Shown here piece by piece: positions 1 to 8,998 of a DNA stretch of 64,000 nucleotides (position 1 is its first letter; each line of letters opens with the position of its first letter). Origin of the DNA: Roseomonas haemaphysalidis (GTDB lineage: Bacteria; Pseudomonadota; Alphaproteobacteria; Acetobacterales; Acetobacteraceae). The stretch is from positions 2,463,001 through 2,527,000 of the forward strand of contig NZ_CP061177.1 of NCBI RefSeq assembly GCF_017355405.1, read 5' to 3'. The notes under the pieces are model-generated. The model was given only the letters and a program-made list of their open reading frames with translations. It was not told where the DNA came from and did not search any database. Position numbers and translations under genes: made by a program.

Positions 1-580
1 CGATGGAGGCGGCCTCGTGGCTGATGCCCTCCATCAGGCAGCCGTCACCGGCGATCACCCAGGTGCGGTGGTCCACCAGCGACTTGCCGAAGCGGGCCGA
101 CAGGTGCCGCTCCGCCATCGCCATGCCGACCGCATTGGCCAGGCCCTGGCCCAGCGGGCCGGTGGTGGTCTCGATCGCCGGGTGCTCGCCGTATTCCGGG
201 TGGCCGGCGGCGACGGAATGCAGCTGGCGGAAGTTGCGCAGGTCCTCGGTGCCGATCCCGGCATGGCCGGTCAGGTGCAGCAGGGCGTAGAGCAGCATGG
301 AGCCGTGGCCGGCCGACAGCACGAAGCGGTCACGGTCCGCCCAGCGCGGGTCGGCGGCGTCGTACTTCAGATACTTGGTGAACAGCACCGTTGCCGCGTC
401 CGCGATGCCCATGGGCATGCCGGGGTGGCCCGACTTCGCCTTCTCCACCGCATCCATCGCCAGCACGCGGATGGCGTCGGCCATGCGGCGCCCTTCCGTG
501 AGCGGCAGCGCCAGGATGCGCTGCTGCGCGGCAATGGCCGGGTTGACGGACGGATCGACGGCGGGTGCAATGCTGGCCAA
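1..580 (-). CDS. tkt: Transketolase, 5' part of the gene (runs off the window)
   Basis: Transketolase moves two-carbon ketol units between sugar phosphates in the pentose phosphate pathway, using thiamine diphosphate. About 193 codons of a roughly 660-codon gene are visible. The fragment reads [20 protein letters not shown], then the [30 protein letters not shown] and [16 protein letters not shown] blocks, and ends just inside the GDGCLMEG start of the thiamine-binding GDG motif, so the call is firm. I chose TTG at 580 because GGAGG lies ten bases upstream. An in-frame ATG at 484 (MADAIRV) is the alternative and would remove 32 residues. The esterase gene lies 78 bp upstream on the same strand, separated by a hairpin. 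Confidence 0.93.
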   Translation of the reverse strand, partial: MASIAPAVDPSVNPAIAAQQRILALPLTEGRRMADAIRVLAMDAVEKAKSGHPGMPMGIADAATVLFTKYLKYDAADPRWADRDRFVLSAGHGSMLLYALLHLTGHAGIGTEDLRNFRQLHSVAAGHPEYGEHPAIETTTGPLGQGLANAVGMAMAERHLSARFGKSLVDHRTWVIAGDGCLMEGISHEAASI

Positions 581-604
581 GGGACCAAGACCTCCGGTAC
601 GGCT

Positions 605-627
605 GACGCGGCTATAATGGCCGCGTC
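605..627. terminator. Inverted repeat between esterase and transketolase genes
   Basis: GACGCGGC (605-612) and GCCGCGTC (620-627) form a perfect 8 bp stem around a 7-base loop. It lies between the esterase stop and the transketolase start on the minus strand. There is no T-run, so it may be a weak or factor-assisted terminator. The TATAAT in its loop reads on the plus strand, where no gene follows, so I do not call it a promoter. Confidence 0.35.
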
Positions 628-658
628 GCAATGCGGCAACCCGGCATCCGGCCCGGCC

Positions 659-1831
659 TTACCGCTTGCGGCCGCGCAGCATGCGCCCCAGCGAAGCAAG
701 AGGCGCCATCGCCAGCCGCAGGCCGAAGCCGGGATCGTAGCCGCCGCGCTTTGGCTTGCGCGCGGGCTGGCGTTGCGGGGGCGGCTTGCTGGCCCAGGGC
801 CTCACCAGGCGCGGGGCGGGCGGCGGCGCGTCTTGCCGTGCGGGCGCCAGCCCCCAGGACTGGGCGATGCGCCAGGTGGATGAGATACCCACGTCAAGAA
901 TGAAGTCCGACGCCGTGCCCATGCGCGACACGCGCCGCCCGCCGGGCCCGGCGTGCGGTGCCGCGATCGGCGTGCCGTGCCGGAGGCCTGCAATGCTTCG
1001 CGACTCCACTACCGCCCGCCCGGCGGCGTCGCGCCACACGCGGTGGGGGTGGCCATCGGCGATGCCGGTTTCCGGGGCCGTGCCGTCCAGCCCGTGCAGC
1101 GCGGTCCATTGTTTTTCCAGCTCCAGCGCATTGGCCGGCACCACCGTCTCGTCCGCGTCGCCCTGCCAGATGGCGACGCGGGGCCAGGGGCCGTCGCCGC
1201 CCGCGGCCTGGCGCGCCAGCGCGGCCCAGTCGGCACCGCTGCGCCGGCGGGCATGGAACATGGCATTCAGGGCCTCGCCCACGCTGCGCGCGGCGCCGAA
1301 CGGCACGCCCGCGATGATGGCGCCGGCGGCAAATCGCCCGGGCCGCACCGCCAGCAGCGCCGCCGCCATGGCACCGCCCGCCGAAAGCCCCGTGACGAAA
1401 ACCCGCGCCGGGTCCAGCGCGTGCCGCCCGATCATGCAGTCGATCATGGCGTCGATGGACGCGAGCTCGCCGCCCTGCGGCGCCACGTCCGCGGGCTGAA
1501 ACCAGTTGAAGCAGAGGTTGCGGTTGTTGCCTTGCTGCTGCTCGGGAAACAGAACCGCGAAGCCGCGCCGCCGGGCCAGCGCCGACCAACCGGTGCCGTG
1601 GTCGTAGAGCGCGGCGTTTTGCTTGCAGCCGTGCAGCACCACCACCAGCGGCGCGCCCGCCGGCAGCGCGGGTGGCGCATAGGCCAGCATCCGCAAATCG
1701 CCCGGGTTGCGGCCGAAGCCCTCGACAATCTGCAGCAGCGTCCGGGGACGCGGCGGGCTGGGCGCCCGGCCGAGCAGCCGGGACCAGCGGCGCTGGTAGC
1801 GCGTCAGATCGGCGAGGCTGGTGGCGAACAT
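659..1831 (-). CDS. PHB depolymerase family esterase (alpha/beta hydrolase)
   Basis: This 390-residue alpha/beta hydrolase belongs to the esterase/PHB-depolymerase family that cleaves polyhydroxybutyrate or other esters. The oxyanion block VVVLHGCKQNA sits near residues 63-73 and the conserved FPEQQQGNN and CFNWF stretches follow. The nucleophile is Ser150 in GLSAGG. The acid is probably the Asp in GDADETV and the base the His in GHPHRVW. The start at 1831 (MFATSLADLTRYQ) has GGAAGGA at good spacing. A longer reading from 1942 is possible but unconvincing. There is no signal peptide, so the protein is probably cytoplasmic. 3-Hydroxybutyrate dehydrogenase is encoded 2.3 kb away, which fits polymer mobilisation, but the substrate is inference. 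Confidence 0.85.
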   Translation of the reverse strand: MFATSLADLTRYQRRWSRLLGRAPSPPRPRTLLQIVEGFGRNPGDLRMLAYAPPALPAGAPLVVVLHGCKQNAALYDHGTGWSALARRRGFAVLFPEQQQGNNRNLCFNWFQPADVAPQGGELASIDAMIDCMIGRHALDPARVFVTGLSAGGAMAAALLAVRPGRFAAGAIIAGVPFGAARSVGEALNAMFHARRRSGADWAALARQAAGGDGPWPRVAIWQGDADETVVPANALELEKQWTALHGLDGTAPETGIADGHPHRVWRDAAGRAVVESRSIAGLRHGTPIAAPHAGPGGRRVSRMGTASDFILDVGISSTWRIAQSWGLAPARQDAPPPAPRLVRPWASKPPPQRQPARKPKRGGYDPGFGLRLAMAPLASLGRMLRGRKR

Positions 1832-1953
1832 GGCGATCCTTCCGGCACGCGCATGCTGCGGTGCAACATGGAAGGAACCTGACCCGCACCGCGAAGTTGC
1901 GTCGCGCGGCGCTGCCGATAGACTTGCAGCTCCGCCGAACAAGGAGCCGACTG

Positions 1954-2742
1954 ATGGCGCATGCCCTGGATACGTCCCGCGGCCCCGCGATCCTGCGCAA
2001 CGCCGTGCTCGACACGGAGGCCCTGCGGCAGGCGCGCGTCGACCTCGCGGCCTGCTTCCGCATGGCGTCGCGGCTTGGCATGCATGAGGGCATCTGCAAC
2101 CACCTTTCGGCGATGGTGCCGGGGCGGGACGACCTGTTCCTGGTCAATCCCTACGGGCTGGCATTCTCGGAGGTCACCGCCTCCAGCCTGCTGGTCTGCG
2201 ACTTCGAGGGCAACGTGGTCGCCGGCGACGGCCAGCCGGAAGCCACCGCCTTCTATATCCATGCCCGTCTGCACAAGCGGCACCCCCGGGCCCAGGCGGC
2301 GTTCCACACCCATATGCCCAACGCCACGGCGCTGGCGATGCTGGAAGGACCGCCGCTGGCCTGGGCCGGCCAGACGGCACTGAAATTCTACGGCCGCACC
2401 GCCGTCGACGAAGACTACAACGGCTTGGCGCTGGACGCGCGGGAAGGCGACCGGATCGCCGCCGCGATGGGCGATGCCGACATCGTCTTCATGAAGAACC
2501 ACGGCGTCATGGTGGTCGGCCCCAGCATCGCCGAAGCCTGGGACGACCTTTACTACCTGGAACGCGCGGCCGAAGCGCAGCGCCTGGCGCTGTCCACCGG
2601 CCGGCCGTTGAAGCCAGTGCCGCCGGACGTGGCGCAACACACCTATGCGCAGATGCGCGACGGCGATGCCGAAAGCGCTCGTCTGCATCTGGAAAGCGTC
2701 AAGCGCATCCTGGCACGACATGAGCCCGACTACCTGGACTGA
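1954..2742 (+). CDS. Class II aldolase/adducin family protein
   Basis: The 262-residue product has the class II aldolase fold, a zinc-dependent family that includes fuculose- and ribulose-phosphate aldolases/epimerases and many uncharacterised decarboxylase-like members. The zinc site is visible as HTHMPNA in the middle and NHGVMVVG near two thirds of the length. EGICNHLSAMVPG near the N-terminus matches the substrate-phosphate region of the family (usually GN.S). AAGGAG lies eight bases before the ATG. The gene is divergent from the esterase (122 bp gap). Long stand-alone members like this are often labelled hypothetical aldolase, and nothing here fixes the substrate. Confidence 0.85.
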   Translation: MAHALDTSRGPAILRNAVLDTEALRQARVDLAACFRMASRLGMHEGICNHLSAMVPGRDDLFLVNPYGLAFSEVTASSLLVCDFEGNVVAGDGQPEATAFYIHARLHKRHPRAQAAFHTHMPNATALAMLEGPPLAWAGQTALKFYGRTAVDEDYNGLALDAREGDRIAAAMGDADIVFMKNHGVMVVGPSIAEAWDDLYYLERAAEAQRLALSTGRPLKPVPPDVAQHTYAQMRDGDAESARLHLESVKRILARHEPDYLD

Positions 2743-2821
2743 CCGCGAAAGCGATGTGCCGGTTTGCTTTGGCCGCCCCTGCACCTCTGGCGGTGGCCGG
2801 TGACCCGGCCCATAGCGTCCC

Positions 2822-4033
2822 ATGAGCATCGAACCTCTCGACGACGTTGCCACCCGTCCTGTCCTGCGCCTGACTCCCGGCCGGGACCGGCGGGTCAAGG
2901 GCGGGCATCCTTGGGCCTATTCCAACGAGGTGGCGATGACGCCCGCGCTGCGCGCTCTGCCGCCCGGTGCCCCGATACGCCTGGAAGGCGATGACGGGGT
3001 CAGGCATGGCACGTGGCTGTTCAACCCGCACAGCCTGATCGCCGCCCGGCGTCTGTCGGCGGACCCCGGCGTGGCGTTGGACGAGGCCTATTTTCGGGCG
3101 CGCCTGGCGGAATGCATCGCGCTGCGCGACCGTTTGGTGGGTGCTCCCTTCTACCGCATGGTGCATGCGGAGGCCGACGGGCTGCCGGGCCTGGTGATCG
3201 ACCGATATGGTGACGCGGTGACTCTCCAGGCCAATACCGCGGCCATGGACCGCGCCATGCCGCTGCTGGTCGCGGCGCTGCGGGCGTTGATCGACCCCCG
3301 GGTGATCGTCGCCCGCAACGATTCGGCGGTGCGCGGGCTGGAGGGACTGCCGGAACAATCGGGGCTGCTGTGGGGAGAGGACGCCACGGCACGGGTCCGG
3401 GAAGGTGGGCTCGAGTTCTCGATCGACCTGTTGTCCGGCCAGAAGACCGGCTGGTTCTTTGACCAGCGTGACAACCGCGCCCGCGTTGCCGCGATGTGCC
3501 AGGGCGCGAGCATGCTGGATGCCTTTTGCCACACGGGTGGCTTCGGGCTCCTCGCCGCCCAGGCCGGCGCCACCGCCGTGACCTTGCTGGACCGCAGCGA
3601 ACCCGCGCTGGCCCTGGCCATGGACACGGCCCGCCGCCATGGCTTTGGCGACCGCGTATCCGCCCAGAAGGGCGATGCCATGGAGGCGATGGAAGCGATG
3701 GTCGGCGCCGGCAAGCGCTTCGATGTCGTGGTGGCGGACCCGCCGGCCTTCGCCAAGGCCCGCAAGGACCACCCGGCGGCGATGCGGGGCTATGCCAAAC
3801 TGGCGCGTCTGGCGGCGATGCTGGTTGCGCCGGGCGGGGTGTTGTTCATCGCCTCATGCTCGCATCACGTATCGCCGGGTGAGTTCACGGATGCGGTTGC
3901 TTCCGGCATCGCCCGCACCCGGCGGCAGGCACGGCTGCTGGCGACCACGAGCGCCGGGATGGACCACCCCGTGCATCCGCTGCTGCCGGAAAGCGCCTAC
4001 CTCAAGGGCTTGCTACTGCAATTCAAGGAATAA
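2822..4033 (+). CDS. rlmI: Class I SAM-dependent 23S rRNA methyltransferase, RlmI type
   Basis: The 403-residue protein matches the RlmI/YccW family, which methylates a cytosine at C5 in 23S rRNA (m5C1962 in Escherichia coli). An N-terminal PUA-type RNA-binding domain (RRVKGGHPWAYSNEV, roughly residues 20-100) is followed by a linker with the family signature HAEADGLPGLVIDRYGD. The Rossmann methyltransferase domain then carries LDAFCHTGGFGLLAA (SAM binding) and VVADPPAFAKAR, the catalytic DPPAF motif. Length is typical. The gene stands alone and converges on bdhA with a 94 bp gap. The exact target base is inferred from the family. Confidence 0.88.
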   Translation: MSIEPLDDVATRPVLRLTPGRDRRVKGGHPWAYSNEVAMTPALRALPPGAPIRLEGDDGVRHGTWLFNPHSLIAARRLSADPGVALDEAYFRARLAECIALRDRLVGAPFYRMVHAEADGLPGLVIDRYGDAVTLQANTAAMDRAMPLLVAALRALIDPRVIVARNDSAVRGLEGLPEQSGLLWGEDATARVREGGLEFSIDLLSGQKTGWFFDQRDNRARVAAMCQGASMLDAFCHTGGFGLLAAQAGATAVTLLDRSEPALALAMDTARRHGFGDRVSAQKGDAMEAMEAMVGAGKRFDVVVADPPAFAKARKDHPAAMRGYAKLARLAAMLVAPGGVLFIASCSHHVSPGEFTDAVASGIARTRRQARLLATTSAGMDHPVHPLLPESAYLKGLLLQFKE

Positions 4034-4127
4034 ACTTTATAATCAGTTGCTTGCACGACGATGCTGCCAAGCGCAAAGAGCGATGCTGTTCGGCAAGATC
4101 GTCGCGCAAGCGGCTGTTCGTTGAGCG

Positions 4128-4922
4128 TCAGGCGGCCACCCAGCCACCATCCAGCGACAGTGTTGCGCCCGTCAGGCTGCCCGTGTCCGGGCCGCACAGA
4201 TACAAGGCCATCCGGGCCACCTCGGACACCTCCACCCAGCGCTTGCTCGGCTGCTTGGCCAGCAGGTGGTCCCGCAGCGCTACCTCTTCCGACACGCCCT
4301 TGGTCTGGGCAATGGTGCTGACCTGTACCTCGGCAAGCGGGGTGCGTACGAAGCCGGGGCAGATGGCATTGCAGGTCACGCCGGTCTGGGCCAGCTCCAG
4401 CGCCGTCACCTTGGTCATGCCGACCACGCCATGCTTGGCCGCCACGTAGGCCACCTTCTCCGGCGAGGCGACGAGCCCGTGCGCGGAGGCCACATTGATG
4501 ATGCGCCCCCAGTTGCGCGCCTTCATGCCGGGCAGCACCGCCTTGGTGCCATGGAACACCGCCGACAGGTTGATGGCGATCACCGCGTCCCACTTCTCGT
4601 CCGGGAAGTCCTGCAGCGGGCTGGTGAACTGGATGCCGGCGTTGTTCACCAGGATGTCCACCTGTCCCATCAGGCTTTCCGCCTCGGCGATCATCGCCCG
4701 CATCTCGACCGGCTTGGACAGGTCCGCGGCGGAATGGTGCGGCTCGGTGCCGTCGCCCGCCTCGGCCACCGCTCGCTTGGCGGCGGCGATGTCGTCCGGC
4801 TTGCCGAAGCCGTTCAGCATGACCGTGGCACCCGCGCCCGCCAGCATGGTCGCGATGCCCAGGCCGATGCCGCTGGTCGAGCCGGTAATGATGGCCGTCC
4901 GGCCGGAAAGCGTCTTGTCCAT
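4128..4922 (-). CDS. bdhA: 3-hydroxybutyrate dehydrogenase (SDR family)
   Basis: This short-chain dehydrogenase of 264 residues interconverts 3-hydroxybutyrate and acetoacetate with NAD, the last step of PHB breakdown. It shows the NAD-binding TGSTSGIGLGIA, NNAGIQ, the catalytic Ser in NVASAHGLVAS and YVAAKHG with the Tyr/Lys pair. ICPGFVRTPL and the C-terminal GATLSLDGGWVA are characteristic of BdhA. I chose ATG 4922 because it gives the usual family N-terminus. ATG 4943 overlaps the stop of the upstream flavoprotein gene as ATGA and adds seven residues, so it may be the coupled start. The two genes form one minus-strand unit. Confidence 0.88.
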   Translation of the reverse strand: MDKTLSGRTAIITGSTSGIGLGIATMLAGAGATVMLNGFGKPDDIAAAKRAVAEAGDGTEPHHSAADLSKPVEMRAMIAEAESLMGQVDILVNNAGIQFTSPLQDFPDEKWDAVIAINLSAVFHGTKAVLPGMKARNWGRIINVASAHGLVASPEKVAYVAAKHGVVGMTKVTALELAQTGVTCNAICPGFVRTPLAEVQVSTIAQTKGVSEEVALRDHLLAKQPSKRWVEVSEVARMALYLCGPDTGSLTGATLSLDGGWVAA

Positions 4923-4939
4923 GGTGTGCCGCGAATCCC

Positions 4940-6145
4940 TCATTGCCAACGATCCAGAACGCCCAGGATGCGCCGCATGGGGGAGGATGGGAAATCCGCG
5001 CCCCCAAAGGCGCCCGCCGCCTGGGCGATGGCTTCCGCCATGCTGCCGCGTGGCAGCGGCAACGACGCCAGTTCCGTGCCGCTCATGCGCCGGACCAGCG
5101 CGGTGGACAGCAATGCTGCGGTTTCCGCCGCGCCATCGGCCAGCAGGGCGAAGCCGAGCAAGCGGCCGCCGCGGTCGGCCAAGATCCTGGCCATCCCGCC
5201 GCCGGGCAACGCCAGACGCGCGACGTGCGGCTGGCCACCGGCCGCGCGCAGCTCCGCTTCCGTGGGGCCGACCTGCACGAGGGCAGGGTGCGTTGCCACC
5301 ACGTCCGGCGCAGGTTCCGGCTCATCGGCCCGCTGCCGGCCTCGCAGCATGGCTTCCGCCACGATGGCGGCATGATGGCCTGGCGACGCCGCCCTGCCGG
5401 TGACGGAGCCGGCCGCCCAGACGCGGCCGTTGCTGACGCTGCGGAGGTCGTAGCGCAGCGTCAGCTTGCCGTCGGCAACGTCGATCCGCCCGGCCGCGAG
5501 GTCCAGCGGTGCCAGCCGTGGCATGGCGCCGGTCGCGATCACCAGGGCCGTGCCGGCAAGCCGTGCCCCGCCCTGCAACAGCAGGGCGACCCCGCCCGCT
5601 TCCGGCTCCACGCCCACCAGCGTGGCATTCTCGTGCAGTTCCACGCCGCTGGCGCGCAAGGCGTCTCGCAGGCGGGACACCAGTTCGATCTCATGGCCCG
5701 GAAGGATGTTAGGCTCGGTCTGCACCAAGCTGACGCGGTCGCCCGCCAGGGCGTGCAGCTGCGCCAGTGCCACGGCCTCCGCTCCGCCGCCCAGCACCAG
5801 CAGGTGGCCCTGCGGGCCCGTGTCGGCCGCGCCATCGGGCGTCATCCAGGGCACGGCGGCCAGCCCGGCGAGGTCGGGCAGCAACGGCGTGCGGCCGGCG
5901 GCGATTACCGCCTGCTGGAAGGCATGGCTGCGGCCGGCGGCCTCGATCCGGTCCGGGGCGATGAAATGCGCGCTGGCCGGCACGACGCTGAGGCCGCGCG
6001 CCTGCAACGGTGCCAGCGCCGCGGCATCGCCCCGCTCGAACAGCACGGTGCGGCGCCCGGCCTGCAGGGCGGCTTCGGCCACCGCGCGGCCGGACGGGCC
6101 GCCGCCGATGATCGCCACGTCCCAGGTTGCGCTGCGATCGGCCAT
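4940..6145 (-). CDS. Cysteine-free pyridine nucleotide-disulfide oxidoreductase-like flavoprotein
   Basis: This 401-residue protein has the fold of class I pyridine nucleotide-disulfide oxidoreductases (lipoamide dehydrogenase, mercuric reductase). It has an FAD motif [18 protein letters not shown] at the N-terminus, a second nucleotide-binding stretch [19 protein letters not shown], the ATG motif in [17 protein letters not shown], and a C-terminal interface domain starting at [19 protein letters not shown]. The redox-active CxxxxC that should follow the FAD motif is absent, and I see no cysteine in the whole protein. The C-terminal His-Glu pair is also missing (PRGSMAEAI in its place). It is some 60 residues shorter than normal relatives. 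FAD binding is plausible but disulfide reduction is not. It overlaps or directly precedes bdhA, suggesting a shared transcript. Confidence 0.75.
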   Translation of the reverse strand: MADRSATWDVAIIGGGPSGRAVAEAALQAGRRTVLFERGDAAALAPLQARGLSVVPASAHFIAPDRIEAAGRSHAFQQAVIAAGRTPLLPDLAGLAAVPWMTPDGAADTGPQGHLLVLGGGAEAVALAQLHALAGDRVSLVQTEPNILPGHEIELVSRLRDALRASGVELHENATLVGVEPEAGGVALLLQGGARLAGTALVIATGAMPRLAPLDLAAGRIDVADGKLTLRYDLRSVSNGRVWAAGSVTGRAASPGHHAAIVAEAMLRGRQRADEPEPAPDVVATHPALVQVGPTEAELRAAGGQPHVARLALPGGGMARILADRGGRLLGFALLADGAAETAALLSTALVRRMSGTELASLPLPRGSMAEAIAQAAGAFGGADFPSSPMRRILGVLDRWQ

Positions 6146-6432
6146 GCGAGTCTCGTCTCCTGTCGGGGGCGCGGGTTATGGCGCCGTGGTGCCGCGGCAG
6201 CCAGCCATGGCCACCGATTCTGCTGTGCGAGGCCGGAAAATGGGGGCGTTGGCAGGCGGTTGCGAGCCCTGGCGCGTCTGCGTGGTTGACGCGGCGGCAC
6301 CGCGCTACCTATACGTGCCCACCTTCGCCGGGCGGCCCTTTGGACAGGGGTGGTCCGGCTTCGCTGTTTCGCGCCGGGCGTGGCCTGGACGACGTGGCGC
6401 TGGACCTCGACTTTTTTGACGGAGTAACGCTC
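6146..6432. other. Divergent intergenic region before rpmH
   Basis: The 287 bp between the flavoprotein gene (leftward) and rpmH (rightward) contain no plausible coding frame. They hold the rpmH promoter candidate described separately and leave a leader of roughly 110 bases before the rpmH start. Confidence 0.6.
6286..6315 (+). promoter_or_regulatory. Candidate sigma-70-type promoter for the rpmH operon
   Basis: TTGACG (6286-6291) and TATACG (6310-6315) are separated by 18 bases, close to the housekeeping consensus. They lie in an otherwise GC-rich sequence upstream of rpmH-rnpA-yidD-yidC-engB, a cluster expected to be strongly transcribed. Transcription start is not shown by sequence alone. 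Confidence 0.5.
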
Positions 6433-6567
6433 GTGAAGCGTACGTATCAGCCCTCGAAGCTCGTTCGGAAGCGCCGCCATGGTTTCCGCAGCCGCATGGA
6501 AACGGTGGGTGGCCGCAACGTGCTGAACAACCGCCGCGCCAAGGGCCGCAAGAAGCTCTCCGCCTGA
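6433..6567 (+). CDS. rpmH: 50S ribosomal protein L34
   Basis: The 44-residue basic protein [18 protein letters not shown]... ending in GRKKLSA is an unmistakable L34, a small component of the large ribosomal subunit. It starts at GTG (6433), with GGAG eight bases upstream (6421-6424). It is the first gene of the conserved rpmH-rnpA-yidD-yidC cluster, and rnpA follows after seven bases. Confidence 0.97.
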   Translation: MKRTYQPSKLVRKRRHGFRSRMETVGGRNVLNNRRAKGRKKLSA

Positions 6568-6574
6568 GCCGAAC

Positions 6575-6913
6575 ATGGCCTCGCCGCCTCGCTTGAAGCG
6601 GCGGCGCGAGTTCCTCCGCGTCGCCGGCAAGGGCAACCGCGCCGCGCGGCCGGGTCTGGTTCTGCAGGCCCTGCCGGGTACGGCGGGGCCTTTGCGCGTT
6701 GGGTTCACCTGCACCAAGAAGCTCGGCAACGCCGTGGTGCGCAACCGCGCCAAGCGCCGGCTGCGCGAAGCCGCGCGGCTGCTGCTCGCGGACAGCGGGC
6801 CGGAAGGCTGGAACCTGGTGCTGATCGGGCGCGAGGCCACCGGCAAGCGGCCGTTTCCCCAATTGCTGGGGGACGTGCGGGGGCTGTTGAAGCAGCTAGG
6901 CGTGAAGCCGTGA
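6575..6913 (+). CDS. rnpA: Ribonuclease P protein component
   Basis: The 112-residue basic protein assists the RNase P RNA in removing 5' leaders from tRNA precursors. The signature [23 protein letters not shown] (RNR motif, middle of the protein) is present, as is the N-terminal [10 protein letters not shown]. Length is normal. No good ribosome site precedes the ATG, so translation probably continues from rpmH seven bases upstream. Its stop overlaps the yidD start as GTGA. Confidence 0.95.
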   Translation: MASPPRLKRRREFLRVAGKGNRAARPGLVLQALPGTAGPLRVGFTCTKKLGNAVVRNRAKRRLREAARLLLADSGPEGWNLVLIGREATGKRPFPQLLGDVRGLLKQLGVKP

Positions 6914-7239
6914 ACCGCTTGAAGGGGCGGCGGCCGCAGGCCATCGTCCTGAAGGCCGCGGTTCGCACCTACCAATATACGTTGCGGGGGGTGATCGGCA
7001 GCCATTGCCGGTTCTATCCGCATTGCAGCGCCTATGCGATCGAGGCGCTGGAGACTCATGGCGCGGCACGCGGCTCCTGGCTCACCGCCCGGCGTCTGCT
7101 CCGTTGCCATCCCTGGCATCCTGGGGGATACGACCCCGTGCCGCTGCCGCCGCCCCCTGCCGGGGCCGACGGGCCAGCGACCCCGAACTGCCCGACGCCC
7201 GATGTTTCCAACGGTGCGGCGGCTCACCAGAAGGCCTGA
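6910..7239 (+). CDS. yidD: Membrane protein insertion efficiency factor YidD
   Basis: The 109-residue protein is of the YidD/DUF37 family, a membrane-associated factor that helps YidC-dependent insertion. The family core is visible: AVRTYQYTL, then [16 protein letters not shown] with the conserved cysteines, and [13 protein letters not shown]. After this core there is a Pro/Ala-rich tail of about 30 residues that is not conserved. It starts at GTG 6910, overlapping the rnpA stop by GTGA, so the two are translationally coupled. yidC begins 13 bases after its stop. Confidence 0.92.
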   Translation: MNRLKGRRPQAIVLKAAVRTYQYTLRGVIGSHCRFYPHCSAYAIEALETHGAARGSWLTARRLLRCHPWHPGGYDPVPLPPPPAGADGPATPNCPTPDVSNGAAAHQKA

Positions 7240-7252
7240 CGGCACCGCTCCG

Positions 7253-8998
7253 ATGGACCAGAAGCGACTTCTCGCGGCGATCGCGCTCTCGATCGGCATC
7301 CTGCTCGCCTTCGACCTCTGGAAGCGGGAAACCACGCCCGCGCCCGAGCCGGCGCCCGCCGTGGCGGTGCAGCAGACCACGCCCAGCACTCCCGCCACCC
7401 CCGGCGTAACCCCGGCCGCCCCCGGCAGCGCCGATGCGGCGGTGGCCGCGGCCACCAGCCGCCCCGCGCCGGAGCGGCTCCGCATCGACAGCCCCCGGCT
7501 GTCCGGCAGCATCAACCTGCGTGGCGCGCGGCTCGACGACCTGATCCTGAAGGATTACCGCGAAACCACGGACCGTACCTCGCCCAACGTGCGCCTGTTC
7601 GCGCCGCGGGATGAGGCGCAGCCGTATTACGCGCAGTGGGGCTGGTCCTCGGGCGATGGCCGCACACGCGTGCCGGATGCCGAAACGGACTGGACGGCCC
7701 AGGGTGGCCCGCTGGCCCCCGGCACGCCGGTGACGCTGAGCTGGGACAACGGCCAGGGCCAGCAGTTCCAGATTGTGCTGACGCTGGACGAGAACTTCAT
7801 GTTCCAGGCCGACCAGCGCGTGATCAACAGCGGCACCGAGGCCGCCTCCGTGCTGCCCTGGACGCGCATCCGCCGTGAGTCCACGCCACAGGTGGCAGGC
7901 TTTTACATCCTGCACGAAGGCTATGTCGGCGTGCTGGGCGGCCGCCTGCACGAGACCACCTACAAGTCCGCCAAGAGCGAGACGACGCCGCTGCAGCAGG
8001 ACACCAACGGTGGCTGGGCCGGCTTCACGGACAAGTACTGGCTGGCCGCCATCAACCCGGTGGACGCCGCCCAGACCATGAAGGCGACGTGGCGGCATGT
8101 GGCCGAGGGTGGGCAGGACCGCTGGCAGGTGGACTTCGCCGCCCCGGCTCCGCAGGCCGTCGCGCCGGGCGCCACGGCGTCCATCGGCACCCGGGTCTTC
8201 GCCGGCGCCAAGGAAGTGCATCTGCTGGACAGCTACCGCGACCGGCTGGGCGTGACCGATTTCGACAAGGCGATCGATTTCGGCATGTTCTACTTCCTGA
8301 CCAAGCCGTTCTTCTATGCGCTGGACTGGCTGTTCAAGCTGTTCGGCAACTTCGGCGTGGCCATCCTGATCTTCACGGTGTTCCTGAAGGCGCTGTTCTT
8401 TCCGTTGGCCAACAAGGCCTACAAGTCGATGGCCCGCATGAAGATGCTGGCGCCGAAGATGACGGAGGTGCGGGAGCGCTACAAGGACGACCCGGGCAAA
8501 GCCCAGGCCGAGATGATGGCGCTGTACAAGACGGAGAAGGTGAACCCCGCCTCCGGCTGCCTGCCCATCCTGATCCAGATCCCGGTGTTCTTCGCGCTCT
8601 ACAAGGTGCTGTTCGTCACCATCGAGATGCGGCACGCGCCGTTCTTCGGCTGGATCCATGACCTTTCGGCGCCGGACCCGACCAACATCTTCACGCTGTT
8701 CGGGGCCATTCCGTGGGATCCGCCGCACCTGCTGCACATGCCGGTGTGGGCGATCATCATGGGCATCACGATGTTCCTGCAGCAGAAGCTGAACCCGGCG
8801 CCGCCCGACCCGATCCAGGCCAAGATCTTCCAGTGGATGCCGGTGATCTTCACCTTCATGCTGGCCAGCTTCCCGGCCGGCCTGGTGATCTACTGGTCCT
8901 GGAACAACCTGCTTTCCATCGCGCAGCAGGCCTATATCGGCCGTGACGAGCGGCGCGCTCGGGCGGCCGAGCAGAAGCTGGCGAAGGCGAAGCGATGA
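7253..8998 (+). CDS. yidC: Membrane protein insertase YidC
   Basis: YidC inserts and folds inner-membrane proteins, alone or with SecYEG. The 581-residue product has the Gram-negative form. An N-terminal transmembrane anchor (MDQKRLLAAIALSIGILLAF) leads to a large periplasmic beta domain (about residues 90-350, after an Ala/Pro-rich linker). The five-helix insertase core follows, with ALDWLFKLFGNFGVAILIFTV, the Lys-rich loop with KMTEVRERYKDDPGKAQAEM and NPASGCLPILIQIPVFFALY. A basic tail (ERRARAAEQKLAKAKR) closes it. I chose ATG 7253 because it gives the standard start. The stop overlaps the engB start as ATGA. Confidence 0.97.
   Translation: MDQKRLLAAIALSIGILLAFDLWKRETTPAPEPAPAVAVQQTTPSTPATPGVTPAAPGSADAAVAAATSRPAPERLRIDSPRLSGSINLRGARLDDLILKDYRETTDRTSPNVRLFAPRDEAQPYYAQWGWSSGDGRTRVPDAETDWTAQGGPLAPGTPVTLSWDNGQGQQFQIVLTLDENFMFQADQRVINSGTEAASVLPWTRIRRESTPQVAGFYILHEGYVGVLGGRLHETTYKSAKSETTPLQQDTNGGWAGFTDKYWLAAINPVDAAQTMKATWRHVAEGGQDRWQVDFAAPAPQAVAPGATASIGTRVFAGAKEVHLLDSYRDRLGVTDFDKAIDFGMFYFLTKPFFYALDWLFKLFGNFGVAILIFTVFLKALFFPLANKAYKSMARMKMLAPKMTEVRERYKDDPGKAQAEMMALYKTEKVNPASGCLPILIQIPVFFALYKVLFVTIEMRHAPFFGWIHDLSAPDPTNIFTLFGAIPWDPPHLLHMPVWAIIMGITMFLQQKLNPAPPDPIQAKIFQWMPVIFTFMLASFPAGLVIYWSWNNLLSIAQQAYIGRDERRARAAEQKLAKAKR

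Noticed and set aside
612..620. Perfect TATAAT on the plus strand at 613-618
   Set aside because: No plus-strand gene follows for more than 1.3 kb, and the hexamer is the loop of a hairpin between two minus-strand genes.
6146..6432. Chromosomal origin near rpmH
   Set aside because: rpmH-rnpA neighbours oriC in some bacteria, but there is no dnaA, dnaN or cluster of DnaA boxes here.
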